From the NCBI RefSeq assembly GCF_037975245.1, contig NC_092564.1, forward strand, positions 16,696,984 through 16,760,983: DNA of 64,000 nucleotides. The letters run 5' to 3'. Numbering within the stretch: the stretch's first letter is position 1; each line of letters starts with the position of its first letter. Below the pieces are notes generated by a model. That model had not been told where the DNA came from, made no database searches, and worked only from the letters and a program-made list of their open reading frames with translations. The translations under genes and the position numbers were made by a program. Of the stretch, positions 12,501 through 25,400 are shown in pieces. Source of the DNA: Apostichopus japonicus (taxonomy: Eukaryota; Echinodermata; Holothuroidea; Aspidochirotida; Stichopodidae).

Positions 12501-13410
12501 CCAGGCCAGGATGCCGCTCCAGGGTAACACTCCATTGCAGCTGGCTATAGACACGCAGTTTGACGTAGGTGCCGTTGGATGCACAGAGTAAGTCGAATGA
12601 CCTTTGAAAGGTTGCTTAATAACTATCTAGAAGAACTCAAAGAATGCCCCCTACACCTAAAGTACAATTGTTCAGCCACAGACCCTAACACCCCTGCCAC
12701 TCTTCACTTCAAATCCCTGTCCAAATCCATTTCCCAATCGTAACTAAATCAGGAGGTCTTGAGACTTGATGTTTTTATACTTCAGATAAATTTTTGAAAG
12801 TATAAAAAGTATGATAAATTGTAAAGAAATAATGCAGAGGTCAAAGATATTTTGGACCATGAAAGAGGAATATAAACTAAACATCGATCCTTGTGAAATT
12901 TACTTCCCATTCAGACATGAAATGTGGAGGTCTTACTTTGCAAACTTCATGCAAAGTAAAGTTTACTATCCGGAAAAACCCAAACAATATCAGTTTCAAC
13001 ACTACCTACCATAGGAAACTCTAATGGTGCTCCTGAAGTTTGCGTGTTGTTGGGTTACGGTGCGATGTAAGACATCATCGGAACCCCTTTGAAATGTTTC
13101 TTGAATTGCTTTAAAAACTCTTTGGTTGCATACAGGACTAGCTTGCCTAACTTGATAAACTATTGTTACTTATTAATATAAGTGTAAGACATATATTCTA
13201 TGTCTTTAAATTCTGAATGTGAACACAGAAAATGTTCTTGTCAATATTTTTTTGTAGTACAAATCACTTGTGTGTGGAATTTGCAAAAGGTGAAAACCCA
13301 TCTCCTGATTATAATTTCCCTGTTAATAACGGACGCCCATCAATCATATCATGCCAGCCAAGGGATTGTGCTTTTGGTAAGTAAAAAAAAATCTTTAAAT
13401 AGCATTTGCT

Positions 13411-13442
<32 letters not shown>

Positions 13443-16400
13443 CTGTATATCTCAATTGAACTAGACAAGAATTTTTTTTTTACTCTTCTGAGTTTTTTTT
13501 GTAATTCTGAACTTTTTTTTGGTAATGTTTTAAAGTTTTTATAGGCATAGTCATGCTAGATTTTGTATGTCCATCCACTTGAATTTTCAAGTTATTCTTC
13601 TAAAAGCTGACCAAGTTTTTCATTGAGAGAAGATTACATTACATTACAGTCATGTTCCAATGACTGACAGTGTGACAATTATGGCAAAATAAATGTATTC
13701 CACACTGTAAGCTCGGAAATGCCATGACAGTTATCTTGCTGTGATCTCCAGATATGGTTGTTTGAATGGAGATTGCTTTTTGCCCAGATACATCTGCTGT
13801 TAATTCTAGGAAATCAATTCAAACATATTCGATGGCTGGGTTCGTAATATTTTTGGTTTTCAGATATTCCTTCTCTTTTTTGCCTTTTGCGAAACAAACA
13901 TTTGGAATTTTTATAATGAATGAAGCTGTCAGTGTACTCTGAATTCCAATTTATATCAAAATGCAAAAATTGTTTGTAATAGATTGTGGGTGCGTCAGTA
14001 CCTGTGATGATGAGTGGTGCATGTGGACTTCAATTTTAAGTTGAGCTGCCGTAGAATGTTACCAGTGAGTGATATGTTCCAGTCATGTAGATCAAATCCC
14101 ATTTGAGGTCCCAAGTCTTAATAGCGACATGAGAAGTTGAAATAGTAAAGCTGCAATGGAACTTCATAGGTTAATTAGGTGTTAGGTCCACATCAGCAAA
14201 TATCTTGATGGTATCAATAAACAAACCTTGGAAATCTTTGTCTCCAGTAATACTATTAAAATGTCCTAATAAAGGGTGTAGCAAGGCATCACTAAGCTTT
14301 TTGACCATCTGGTGTTACATGATGCTGTTTTTTGTTTTTGTTTTTTTGCAGATCAACAGACTGGACCAAGAAAGAGGGTATCGTTTACTTCCTTTTCTTT
14401 TGGAGCTACTAGTACCGCTCTTCCAGCGGCTACTGCAGGCTATACTAACATGGATATTAGTCTCCGGGCCTCTGCCACAGGCAATTCCAGGCTCATTATG
14501 GGCAGTAACCTCTGGCAGCTGTCAGTCTTTGGTAGCAGAAACCAAGATGGCTCTGGAAGTAGAAGAAATGAAGTTGAAAATGTCTTACCGGCGTCGGAAT
14601 CCTCGCGTAGGTTTACTCCTGACTCGGACCTTAACCTCAATGCCAACGTCGAGTAAGCTACGCTTAAAATGGCTCCTTTGATATAACGGCTTAGCAAATT
14701 GTAGGGCAGTATTCTGATAAAAAATTCCCACATGATATAAATGGGGTTCATTAAAGGGTGTGAAGACTCGCGCAGAAAGAAACGTCTAATGCTGGTAATC
14801 TGACCTTGTTTCGAATGAGGTGTAACAGAAGTGTTAGACACCACCATTGATCCCAGAAAATACACACACACAGCTTGCTACCACCGGTAATTAGATTCTA
14901 GTGTACAGTCAGTACATACAGCTGCGGTCAATACCCACAGCACAGTGTACATAGCAGAGATGGACATCTCAGGTCTAGATAAAAGAGAACAAGGTATCAC
15001 TTTTCATTACTGTACAGTCTGAATTTTGTAGCGACACGAACAAAACGTCACTTGCAAGCAACAGAAAGTTAACTTTTTCAGATGGCCGAACGCGGTTTGG
15101 GGCGAGTCTTCAATGCCTTTAACTTTGAGTAGCAAAGTCTACATTTTGAATAATAACAACAAAAAGAAATAAGATTGACCAATTTACAAATCAAAAAACA
15201 TAAACACAAACTATGAGTAATAATTATCTTCCAAAAATGCCACTCTGCCCAGTCTGACAAGGATATTCTACCAACGCTAAAAACCTACGTAGGTTTGACC
15301 CTCGACACTGAACATATTAAAAATATAAATATATTTAATTCTTTTTTTCTTAAAATGACTTGCCCACTGCAATTTTTTCTCCTTTTGACAGTTTGAACCT
15401 GAATGGGATTGGCAGAGACCATGACTATCCTTACTTGTGCATGGAGTTTAGCAAAGGAAATAATGCATTTCCAGACTTTGAAATGCCACTTCAGGGAGGC
15501 TCAATGATCTCTTGTTCCGAGTTTATAGGTTTGTATTTTTTTCAGAGTTGGTATATGTTATAGACAACTTCACTGACTTCACACACACAAACATTTCTCG
15601 ACTAAATGTTAGGACAGATCTTGGGAGGAAAGTGTTACGAAGAAAAGTTAACCAAACGCTTTCAATCGATTTGTTAGTCTTTATATTTGTTTTAGTTCTG
15701 GCGGAAAGCAAAAGCAAGCTATGAGATGGTGACGGTGTGTGCATGCGTGCTTGCGTGCGTGCGTTTGTTTTGTATTCTGACCGAGGACTTAAACAAAAGA
15801 ATTTCAGGTCCTCGGTTGTGATTTCTAAAGAATCACCACGTCCTCGGAAGAATTTCTATTGTATGGGGTATTGTTAAGGTAAGGGTACGTGGATTTGAAC
15901 AATGGAAAATACAATGGGGTCCTCGGTCTGAATGTAATACAAACGTGTGTGTGTGTGTGTGTGTATGTGATGCTTTGGCTTGTGAACACAGTATCTAATA
16001 CCATGCATAGCATGCGTGTAGTTGTCACTTCGTAATTCCTTGGCTGCTTTTATTATTGGCGGAGGTCAAAGGTCATTTGAGGTCACCAGTGTTTAAAATG
16101 TGAAAACCTTATAAACAATCTCGTTCAAAACGTACTGCATTAGTTAATGCTGTAGATGGGTGGTGGATGTCTGCAAAATGCTACCAGAAAGAGGTTGCAT
16201 GCACAAAGGGGAGGCTGGGTAGTTTAGTTTAGTTTAGTTTAGTTTAGAAACCCAAGGATCAGGAAGCCTTACAGTAGCTTATTTGAGACCCTATCCATGT
16301 TAGATCGTGGATGGACACCAGCTTATTTCAAGCCTTCTCTTTTCGATAAGTGTTCAGAGGATAACGAGGCAGGGATGTGAATTCGCTCCCATTCCTGCTC

Positions 16401-19400
16401 CAAGACCGCCTTCTAACGTCCCCATCCTGGACGAGAGTGTTTTCCCCAGCATCTGACCACTTTCTCAAATACTGAGGTAGGCAAAGGCACCCCATTCGAC
16501 GTCACTGCAGTTCAGCCATGATGAACAAAGTTGTTTCAAAACCAAGTGAAGAACAGAAACAAAGCCCTTAGGGAGAGGGGATGACCCTCCACTCCCCATC
16601 ATGTTGAGGGGTGTGACATTCATTCGAGGGATTTTACATTCAGTACGGGAAGAATAAGACTACTCCCCTGGGCCCCATCCATAATGGTCAGTGCCCCTCT
16701 GTAAATCATTTTCGTCACCCAGCACACTAAGAATCAGAAGTGGACTGAAACAGGTCAAACAGGTCAAGACCTACTCCTATGTGTAATACTTGTATGTGAC
16801 TGTCTTTCACCCAGGAATACATTTTGTGCTGAATATTGGGAATTTTTGCATAAGATCATATACATATATATTAATATATATATATATGCACGGTTCCTTA
16901 ATAGTGATTTCATCAGTTGGTGTTCAGTAGTGAGTCTTAAAAATTCCTCTGCGAAAAATAGACTGGAACTCTCTGACAGCGGTATATGCATGATCTGAGT
17001 TAATTCTTGGGACAAAATGTAACCGAGTTTGCTCTTTTCACTTTGGTACCCTGAGGTCCGAGTAAAGTGTCAGCTATCATCTTTATCCATTCTTAGAATT
17101 AACCCTTCTCGGTCCATCTTCTCTATTCCAGGTGAGGAGGTTCCATCCGCATCTGTGACTGGGTACAGTTCCAGGTTGGGTTTTGGCCGCGACAATGACG
17201 ACAGAACTACCCCAACAACTGTTCAAGCTACCGTGGTGACCACAGGGAACGAAAATCCCATCACCGGCATGAATCTCTGGAAGTTGGGCGTCTTCGGCAG
17301 CGAATACTCCGACGGAACGGGTGAAGTGTTTCCGCTGGTGGACCAGATCTTACCTCCAACAGATGCAGACAAGACTCTGATGCCAAATGAGGACTTGACG
17401 TTTGACGTGACCTCCGAGTAAGATTATTGGCAGATGTACAGCCAGCTAGATTTGTATCTCCAACTTGAAAATCAAATTTAAACCAGTCTCGAATGTATAT
17501 AAGATATACTCATTTTGTGCATGCAAACCTGATATTTTGATAATGATACGAGCTTTGCTCCCGGGGTCGTTTGCATAGGTAGCCATTAAGCAATGTGAAT
17601 GAAATTTATTAGGCCACAAATCATGATAAAAGAAAGTTTGACGTATTAAAAGGATGCACATTTTGTGAGTGACACACAGAACTTGTGATTAATACACATT
17701 AGACAATTTATCTTGTCTTGGGAGAAGGAGTTATAGAATTAAATTAGTTACAATTAGAATTCAAATTAGAATAAGGAGTTAGAATGGTTAAAATTTAAAT
17801 AGGAACAAAAATCAGAACATTACCATCCACAATACAATTTACACTGGCAGAAATGGTAAAATTCATTGCTTCAAAAAAACCCAAAAAACTATTCTTCTTG
17901 AGGAAGGAGTTGGAATTAAATTTAGTTAGAATTAAACTTAGAATTAAGAGTTAGAATCGTTAGGGATTAAAGAGGAACCAGTCAATACGTATTACCGTCC
18001 AGAATACAATTTACGCTAGCAGAAGTGGTAAAATTAATTTATTCTGAAAGAGCTGAGGCCGCATGGCTAAATCTCATGGGCAACGTCCTGCCCTGTCCTA
18101 CATGACAAAAAGAGGGCCATAGTTAAGACCCTTTGGGGGGAGGGGGGAGGGGGGGTACATACTTGCAGGATTGTATTTTGTACTGTTACCAAGGAGCCTT
18201 CATAGTCCTAGGCGATGGTGGATGGAAAGGTTAATTGACTACTACAAATGTTTGTTCCTTGTTTTCCTTGTAGCATTGATTTGAATTCTGTGGGACCTGG
18301 TACCGAATATCCTTACATCTGTACGACGTTCAGCAAGCACCCCTTAGCTGACCCCCCATTCAAAATCAATATGGGCGCACAGGATGAGATCGTCAGCTGT
18401 GTATCCCTTAACCGTGAACCTGTCGAACCGGAAGAAGGTAAAATAACTGTCAAGGTTTGCCTGTTATGGTACACCCTTGTCCTCGTAATAAAAAAAAAAC
18501 TACCGCATTATTTCAAGGGGGGGGGGCCGGAGGGGGCGGAGGAGAACAACATTTGGGTATAACCTTTTGTGTACAAAAACAAAGTGCTGTACATCTTTAC
18601 CTCTGTGGCCATTTGGCATAGTATTTTGATATGCTGTAACAGGTAACTGCTTCCGTATTAATTCCATATTTTACTGCCACGGTCAAGTCGATGTAAGAAG
18701 TGAAACTACAGCAAGGCACCAAGAGCCCTGCGATGTTACCTATGTTATGGTTCGTTGATCATCGGTACAGTGTGCCAGATTCGGTGTCAAATTCCCATGT
18801 GTTCTTGTAGAAAACAAAATTTGGAGATCATATTTATGAGGCAAATGTAATATTTTCATATCATAGAGGAGGGTCCAATGGTGAGAGTGATCGGATACCG
18901 TACAAGGATTGGCCTGGAGCCTGACAATGAAGATGGTACCACACCTACCACAGTGGAGGCCACAGTCGCCAGTGTGGGGCCAGGCGATCCCATAACGGGG
19001 ACAGACCTATGGAAACTGGATGTCCTCGGTAGCGATGAACCAGACGGCACCGGTGAACTGTTACCCATAGCTGAAGATGTCTTACCACCGGAGGAAGCAA
19101 ATAAACCTCTAACGCCCGGTGATCAACTGCCATTAGCCGTGACTACCGAGTAAGTTAAGGCCCGGTCACATCTGCGCGATTTAACGCGCGATTCAACTCG
19201 CAATACAATTGAAGGTTGAATCGCGTAGTTAGACACGGGTACCAAAAGTTGCGCCGTTTATTTGGGTTGATTTGCAATAGAGCAATGTCCTAATCAGCGC
19301 AACTTTTCAGAAGTAACTTTTAATATTAGCTGAGAATTAAAAGTGCAGTCTAAAATGCAGAAGATAATTTTCTCATATTAATATTAGCTGCCATTTCGCA

Positions 19401-22400
19401 ATTGTTTTCACGATCGATTCTGTAGTTGTTTGAACAGTCGCGCGTATGTGACCACAAAGTTGGTTTCGAAGTTGAATCGAAAATTGCGTGATTTTAGTTG
19501 CGAGTTGAATCAATAGCCAGAGAGGTATATTTGAGAAGACGAAACAAAGACACACCTGTGTGTTCCCTTACATCATCGTCCATGAGTTCACGAACAAAAA
19601 GCAGCGACTCCTTGCCGCACCTGTGTGAACTTAAATTTATTGGTGCAAAACCGCTCTGTGGATCCCAAAAATTTCTTTGAGAACGGAGATCAAAATCCAT
19701 ATTTGTCTCACTTCTATCGATTACTCAGCCACCTTGCATTTATTTACTCTGGTTTTACTCATTTTGTGGCTATTGCCTCGGCTGTCCAAAAGGTTGACTT
19801 TTAGCCACCGGCATCGGGGGTGCCTGGATCTCGGGGTGCATGGATCTAAAGACTGTCCATTTTGGGGGAATGGGGATTGGGGAGATGGAGTGAGGGAGGG
19901 TCTGTAAAGTTTGGGATGGCAGTTTGTCCTAATAATAATATCGGCTCTTAGAAGGTTAAGATTTATATACACATTACATCTATTTTGTAGTAGGATTAAT
20001 TCAAACTCATAAATTGAATTAATTGATGAGGTGGTGCACAGTCACAACGATGTTTTCCCTTTTTGTTCCCTATCTCCATCCAGTCTTGATCTAAACTCTG
20101 TCGGGCCCGGCACAGACTATCCTTACATATGTACCAGATTTAGCCGGCATCCAGATGCAGATCCTCCATTTAGTTTGCAAGTTGGACAACAGTCGTCTGT
20201 CCTCAGTTGCACAGCCCTATCACGAGAACCAGGTAAAAATATGTGTCATCGTATATGTACTAGGTATAGGATCGGTTAAACATCGATAAACAAACAAATT
20301 AAGGCTGAAACACTGGATTAGTGGAACATGCAACTTGTATTCCTGAGGTCAAGAGGTTTTGCTTTTTTTCCCCCACCTATCATCTTTTGAGAAAAGAATG
20401 TGTTGTTAGATTATTTTTGTATCGTCATCTTGAGTGTTGTATACTATCTTCGAAAAAGTTAACTTTGTTTTTGTTGTTACTTTACAAAGCTGTATCTTTC
20501 TTGCAACCTAAACGCTTGGCAAACACTCGTTTGGAAGACATTAACGTTGCTACAGAAAATAATTTGCAATCGTTGGAAACAAATTGGCCTAATCGAGTGA
20601 TGACAGGAAAAAACTTCCCAGATATTCATTGTGAAATTATGCTAGTATGCATAGCAATATCTGCTATGAAAAGTGTTTCACAGACCTACAGGCTGGATGT
20701 TCACATTTGAAGGTGTTAAATCATTAGTGACTTAGTGGTAAATTTATTATCTCTTGTATCACTAATAAAGCAGCGAGCATACATTTTGTACTGGTAAGCC
20801 CCTAATTGGGACAAAACTATTACACCGTGTGTTTCTATGTAGTTTCTCAAAAAATAGCAAGTTGATATAAAATGGTATGGAAGGGACCATTAAGAAAACA
20901 AACTATACAGGTATATATTGATGGTATGGAATGGACCATTAAGAAAACAAACTACACAGGTAAGCATAGATGGTATGGAATGGACCATTAAGAAAACAAA
21001 CTACACAGGTAAGCATAGATGGTATGAAATGGACCATTAAGAAACAGGTGTCTAATTATTTCTCTCCTCGTCTTTTTTCTCACACTCAGTGATACCCGAA
21101 GAGCCAAAGGATGTCGTCGTCACTTCGGTTGTGCCGGAGGACGGTGTAGTAATCACGGCCACCACCGACAACGATGTCACATTAAGCGTAGACATTGAAG
21201 TGGATCCCGAAGAGACCGACGACATCGATGGTAGAAACCTCTGGGATCTGGATTTGTGGATCTCTGCAAACAAGAATGGCAAGGGAAAGAAATTTGGCCA
21301 CAGCCAAAAAGTTCTTAATAACAGACAACAGGACCAACCATTGGACAGTGAAGGACCCTTGGCATTCCCAGTAAGTTTAGCAGTTATTACTGGTCGTATC
21401 AATTCATGTCTATTTATTTTTATTTTTTTAAGCATCAGGGATCGATCGTTGGGTTGTTGAGATCAGCAAGCATCCATCATCAGACATAGGTGATTGGAAT
21501 TAAACCAGCTGACCATCGGCTAGCATTGAATTATATAACAGTTAGAGGACCTGATGTTTTGATCCTAGCAGGATCTTCTTCTTAGATAGCTTTTGAAGCA
21601 GATCTTGCTACGATCGTAACGTCAGGCCCTCAATTTTTAACAGATTTACCAACACGGGACTTGTTAGGAAGACAAGCAGTATGTTGACAGTGTTTTTCCT
21701 GTCTTTTAATTGGTAGGGAATTATGTTGCATTGAAATAAGTCTGTATAGGTCAATGAGAACCAACAAATAAACATCAAATAGCATTTCATTGCAATTGCA
21801 TTGATTGAACTGAATTAAAATCAATGAGAATCAACAAATTGTTAAAAAATCAACATTGACTTACGTTGAGTTGAGCATGGAGCGACGGGAATCACCAAAT
21901 TGGTAAAACATCAACATTGACTTATGTTGAATTGAGCATACTAAAAATCAACAAATTGGTAAACCATTAGTTGACAATAAGAACCAAATTGAAATCAGTG
22001 AGGGTATTGGTCAGTGAGAACCAACAAACGGTAAATGCATTGTTTACATTGAGTTCTGTTGAATTGAAATATTTGAGGTATAGGGCAATGAGAACCAAGA
22101 AATGGTAGCATCGAAATTGGTAAAAAACATCGACATTGAATTATGTTCAGTCGAATGAAATAAAGTAACAGGAAGTTTGTTGAGCATCGACATAGTCAGT
22201 CATGCAGCAAAGAATCGGCACAAAATGAATTAGATTGGATACCTGGAAGTCAACAGACCAGTCTAGCATGAGATAAGCCTTTAATTATGATATTGGTGAC
22301 CCTGGTCTATGGCTGTATGAGATCAAGAAATTGTTAACTTTGGATTCAGACGGTGGTTCAAGTAGTCGGGCACCCATGGGCAACCAAGGGCAACCGCAGG

Positions 22401-25400
22401 CAACCATGATGAATTATTGAACTGAATTCGTGTGGATGAAGAAAAATCCAAAGAACGATCAGTACCCATCAGTCAGCACTGAGCCAACATGAAATAACGT
22501 TCAGTCATACAGGGATGTGCCCAGGATTTCCTGAGTGCCGGGTATACTGATCGCCGTACTAGTTTTGCTAACAATTTACATTTGAAAATTTTTTTTAGTG
22601 AAATATATTACGTACCTGGTAAAAGTTATTAGTTTGTTTCAAAGAGATTTTACAAGGGACCGATTGAGAGTAATGTTTCTCGCATGCGTAACTGATGCAT
22701 TATTAGTCTATATGTGATTTTGGCATAGGCTAGGCCCAATTTATGTTTAATATATTGTTAGGAATGTCAAGATTTTAGATGAAAATAGTGCTGGGCGTGA
22801 TTCACGATTTTGAAGACATGGCTGGGCGGTAATTTTTAGTGCTGGGCGGGGCCGCCCAGTGCCGCCCAGCGTGGGCACACCCCTGGTCATACTTCAAGAA
22901 TGGTTCTCCTGACGAAACAAGTTTCAAGAAGCAAATACATGACACAATTGTGAATGAAACAGTTTCTTGAGGTCGATGAAAGTGGGAAAGAGTAACTATG
23001 TGATATATGCAGCATTATGATCTTGAAAACAATCATCATTTGGTACTTCTTCTATATAACTATCATTATTTTCTCCTGTTTGAGGTTTCTAATATCCTGT
23101 AGTACCTGTAAGGTTGATAAGAAAGAGAGGGTTCAAGTGTCCAAATTCCTCTTGCCTCTCGATATTCTTGCATGTTACACAGGTCTAGACATTTGGGCTA
23201 TCAACTGGCTTTATAAAGCCATTGGATTTCCTATTTGCTACTAAAGAAAACAAAAAAGGCACTTGCCTTATCTGCCAGTAGACAAAAAGAACATCAACAT
23301 GTGAGCGGTTGCAAGGTTAATAATAATCTTCATTCATAGAATCCTGGCATGCTTTCCTTACCTAAGATAATTAGCCCTGTATTGCTGCTTATACTGTAGC
23401 AAATATTAATGGGCTGCTCTCATAAGCCTATACAGTACTGTATGTGGTTTTGTAAGTCCAGGGAAATGTCAGTGACTCAATACTTAGCTAGTAGAGTTTT
23501 TTAAGCACTTTTAATTTATAGCAAGTGGCTAGTAACATTTGTGAAGTTAAATACGATTGCACTGTTGAGTATGATGATAAACATGATATTGCTTAATACA
23601 ACAGTTTATGTCCATTGAATTATTAAATTTTTTTGCATTTTTATTTTTACAAACTTCAACAATTAAGCTTCACATAGTGCATATTCCTCCTCACTATGAT
23701 GTTCCGTTCTCTCTTGTATTTTTCAGACTGTCAGTGCCAACATAGACGTCTCAAGCTCCAAGTGTAAGGTCTTAAAGTATCTCTGTGCAGAAATAAAGAA
23801 GCAGGCCGGATCGACTCCAGATTTTGGTTTCCGAGGAGACACAGAAACATCCACTGTCGGCTGTGCTAAATTAACCTGTAAAAGTATGGCAATTTTCTCT
23901 TACTTCTCATAGAGCTAGAATTCATTAACATCTTCAGTATATATCCCCATGTTGGCTGTGCTCCTAAGAAAACTGGTTTAGGGGAGATTTTCATGGCCAA
24001 TATTTTGAGCAGATTTTTAAAGGCCCAAGGAAGGATAGAACGCATGTTACGTGACGTAAACGAGTGGGTACATGCAGCTACAATTAGCTGTCTAGACCTG
24101 GCAATCTTTACCTTGGTGGGTATAAATTCTGTAAAGTCACATCCAAGATGGCGGTATCACTGTAACGTTAATGCATTCTGTTTCATAATTGTTCAGTGGA
24201 GTGTCCTATAGTAAGTCCTTGGTCAGCACTGACCTTTGTAACTGATATTGACATTGTTTATTTCCTTCACTAGCCTCGGCTGGGGGGGTGGGAGTGTGGG
24301 GGAGGGGGGGATGGTGGCTTCTTCAGAAGATCAGTTTCCATATATGACGGTATGATTGACATAAAAGAAATAAATGAACCACTGAGATGTTTTGCCTTGT
24401 GAGCTGTTATAAACATCGTTGTATGATCAGTTATGCAGGAAAAGCTGTAGAAATTATGTACACTTCACAATGGAGAGCAAGTCTTTCCATCATTGAGAAA
24501 TGGATTTGCCATCTTCACATTATTGAAAATGGTTTCAAAGTATTAGTTACACTTTTGTCAACTGTCCTACTACATAGGTAGTAATGAATGGCAGTTATGA
24601 TTAAAGATATTGTATGAGAGCAAATTGGGTATCACTTCTTAATGTGACCCTCGTTTTTGAAATATTTAATGATTGGTGTGTAAGCAATATTGCAATTTGA
24701 AACTTTGACAGGAGATTTCCCATCTTTATTGATGAAGAGTTTCTTGTAGTGGCCTCCACTTGACTGATATTTATCCCTCTGTTGTCCATATCCCAGAATA
24801 CAAGGTACCAAAAGGTGTGGTGGTTACTTCGGTCGAGCCATTGCCTATCGTCGTGTATGAGAATCAGGTCAATGATATCGTCTTTGATTCGACCGTCACC
24901 TTCGATCCTAAGCTCTCGAGGCCGATCGGAAAAGGAGAAAAATTCTGGAAGCTGGGTGCGTGGCTGGCCAGGGAACCCGATTCGCCGAGGAAGATCGGAG
25001 AAGTAGAACAAGTTCTGAACAACAAGAAGAGAGACAAGAAGATTTACAGCCACGACGAACCAACAGTATTTGGGGTACGAACATGACCTTTGTACAGTTT
25101 AAAGGATTGACCTAAGGCAGATGATGGAAATTACCTTCAAAATCTCTCCCTGATACAACCCATTAAAGGCATTGAAGACTCGCCCCAAATAGCTTGTCGC
25201 CATCTTTAAAAAGTTAACTTTCCGTTGATTGCAAGTGAAGTTTTTCTCTTGTCGCTACAAAATGCAGACAGTAATGAAAAGTGATACCTTGTTATCTTTA
25301 GCTGGACCTGAGATTTCCATCGCTGTAATGTTTGTACACTGTGCTGTGGGTATTGACCGCAGCTGTATGTACTAACTGTACACTAGTGTCTAATAACCCA

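Noticed and set aside
14205-14681. 158-codon plus-strand ORF over exon 6
   Set aside because: Wrong frame relative to the module pattern; the other frame gives the conserved [10 protein letters not shown] motif with correct splice phases.
21543-21634. Short imperfect inverted repeat sharing a ~21-bp block with 5209-5229
   Set aside because: Probably a fragment of a dispersed repeat; ends and target duplication could not be defined.
24601-25053. 150-codon minus-strand ORF opposite exon 14
   Set aside because: Antisense of a real exon with good module motifs on the plus strand.
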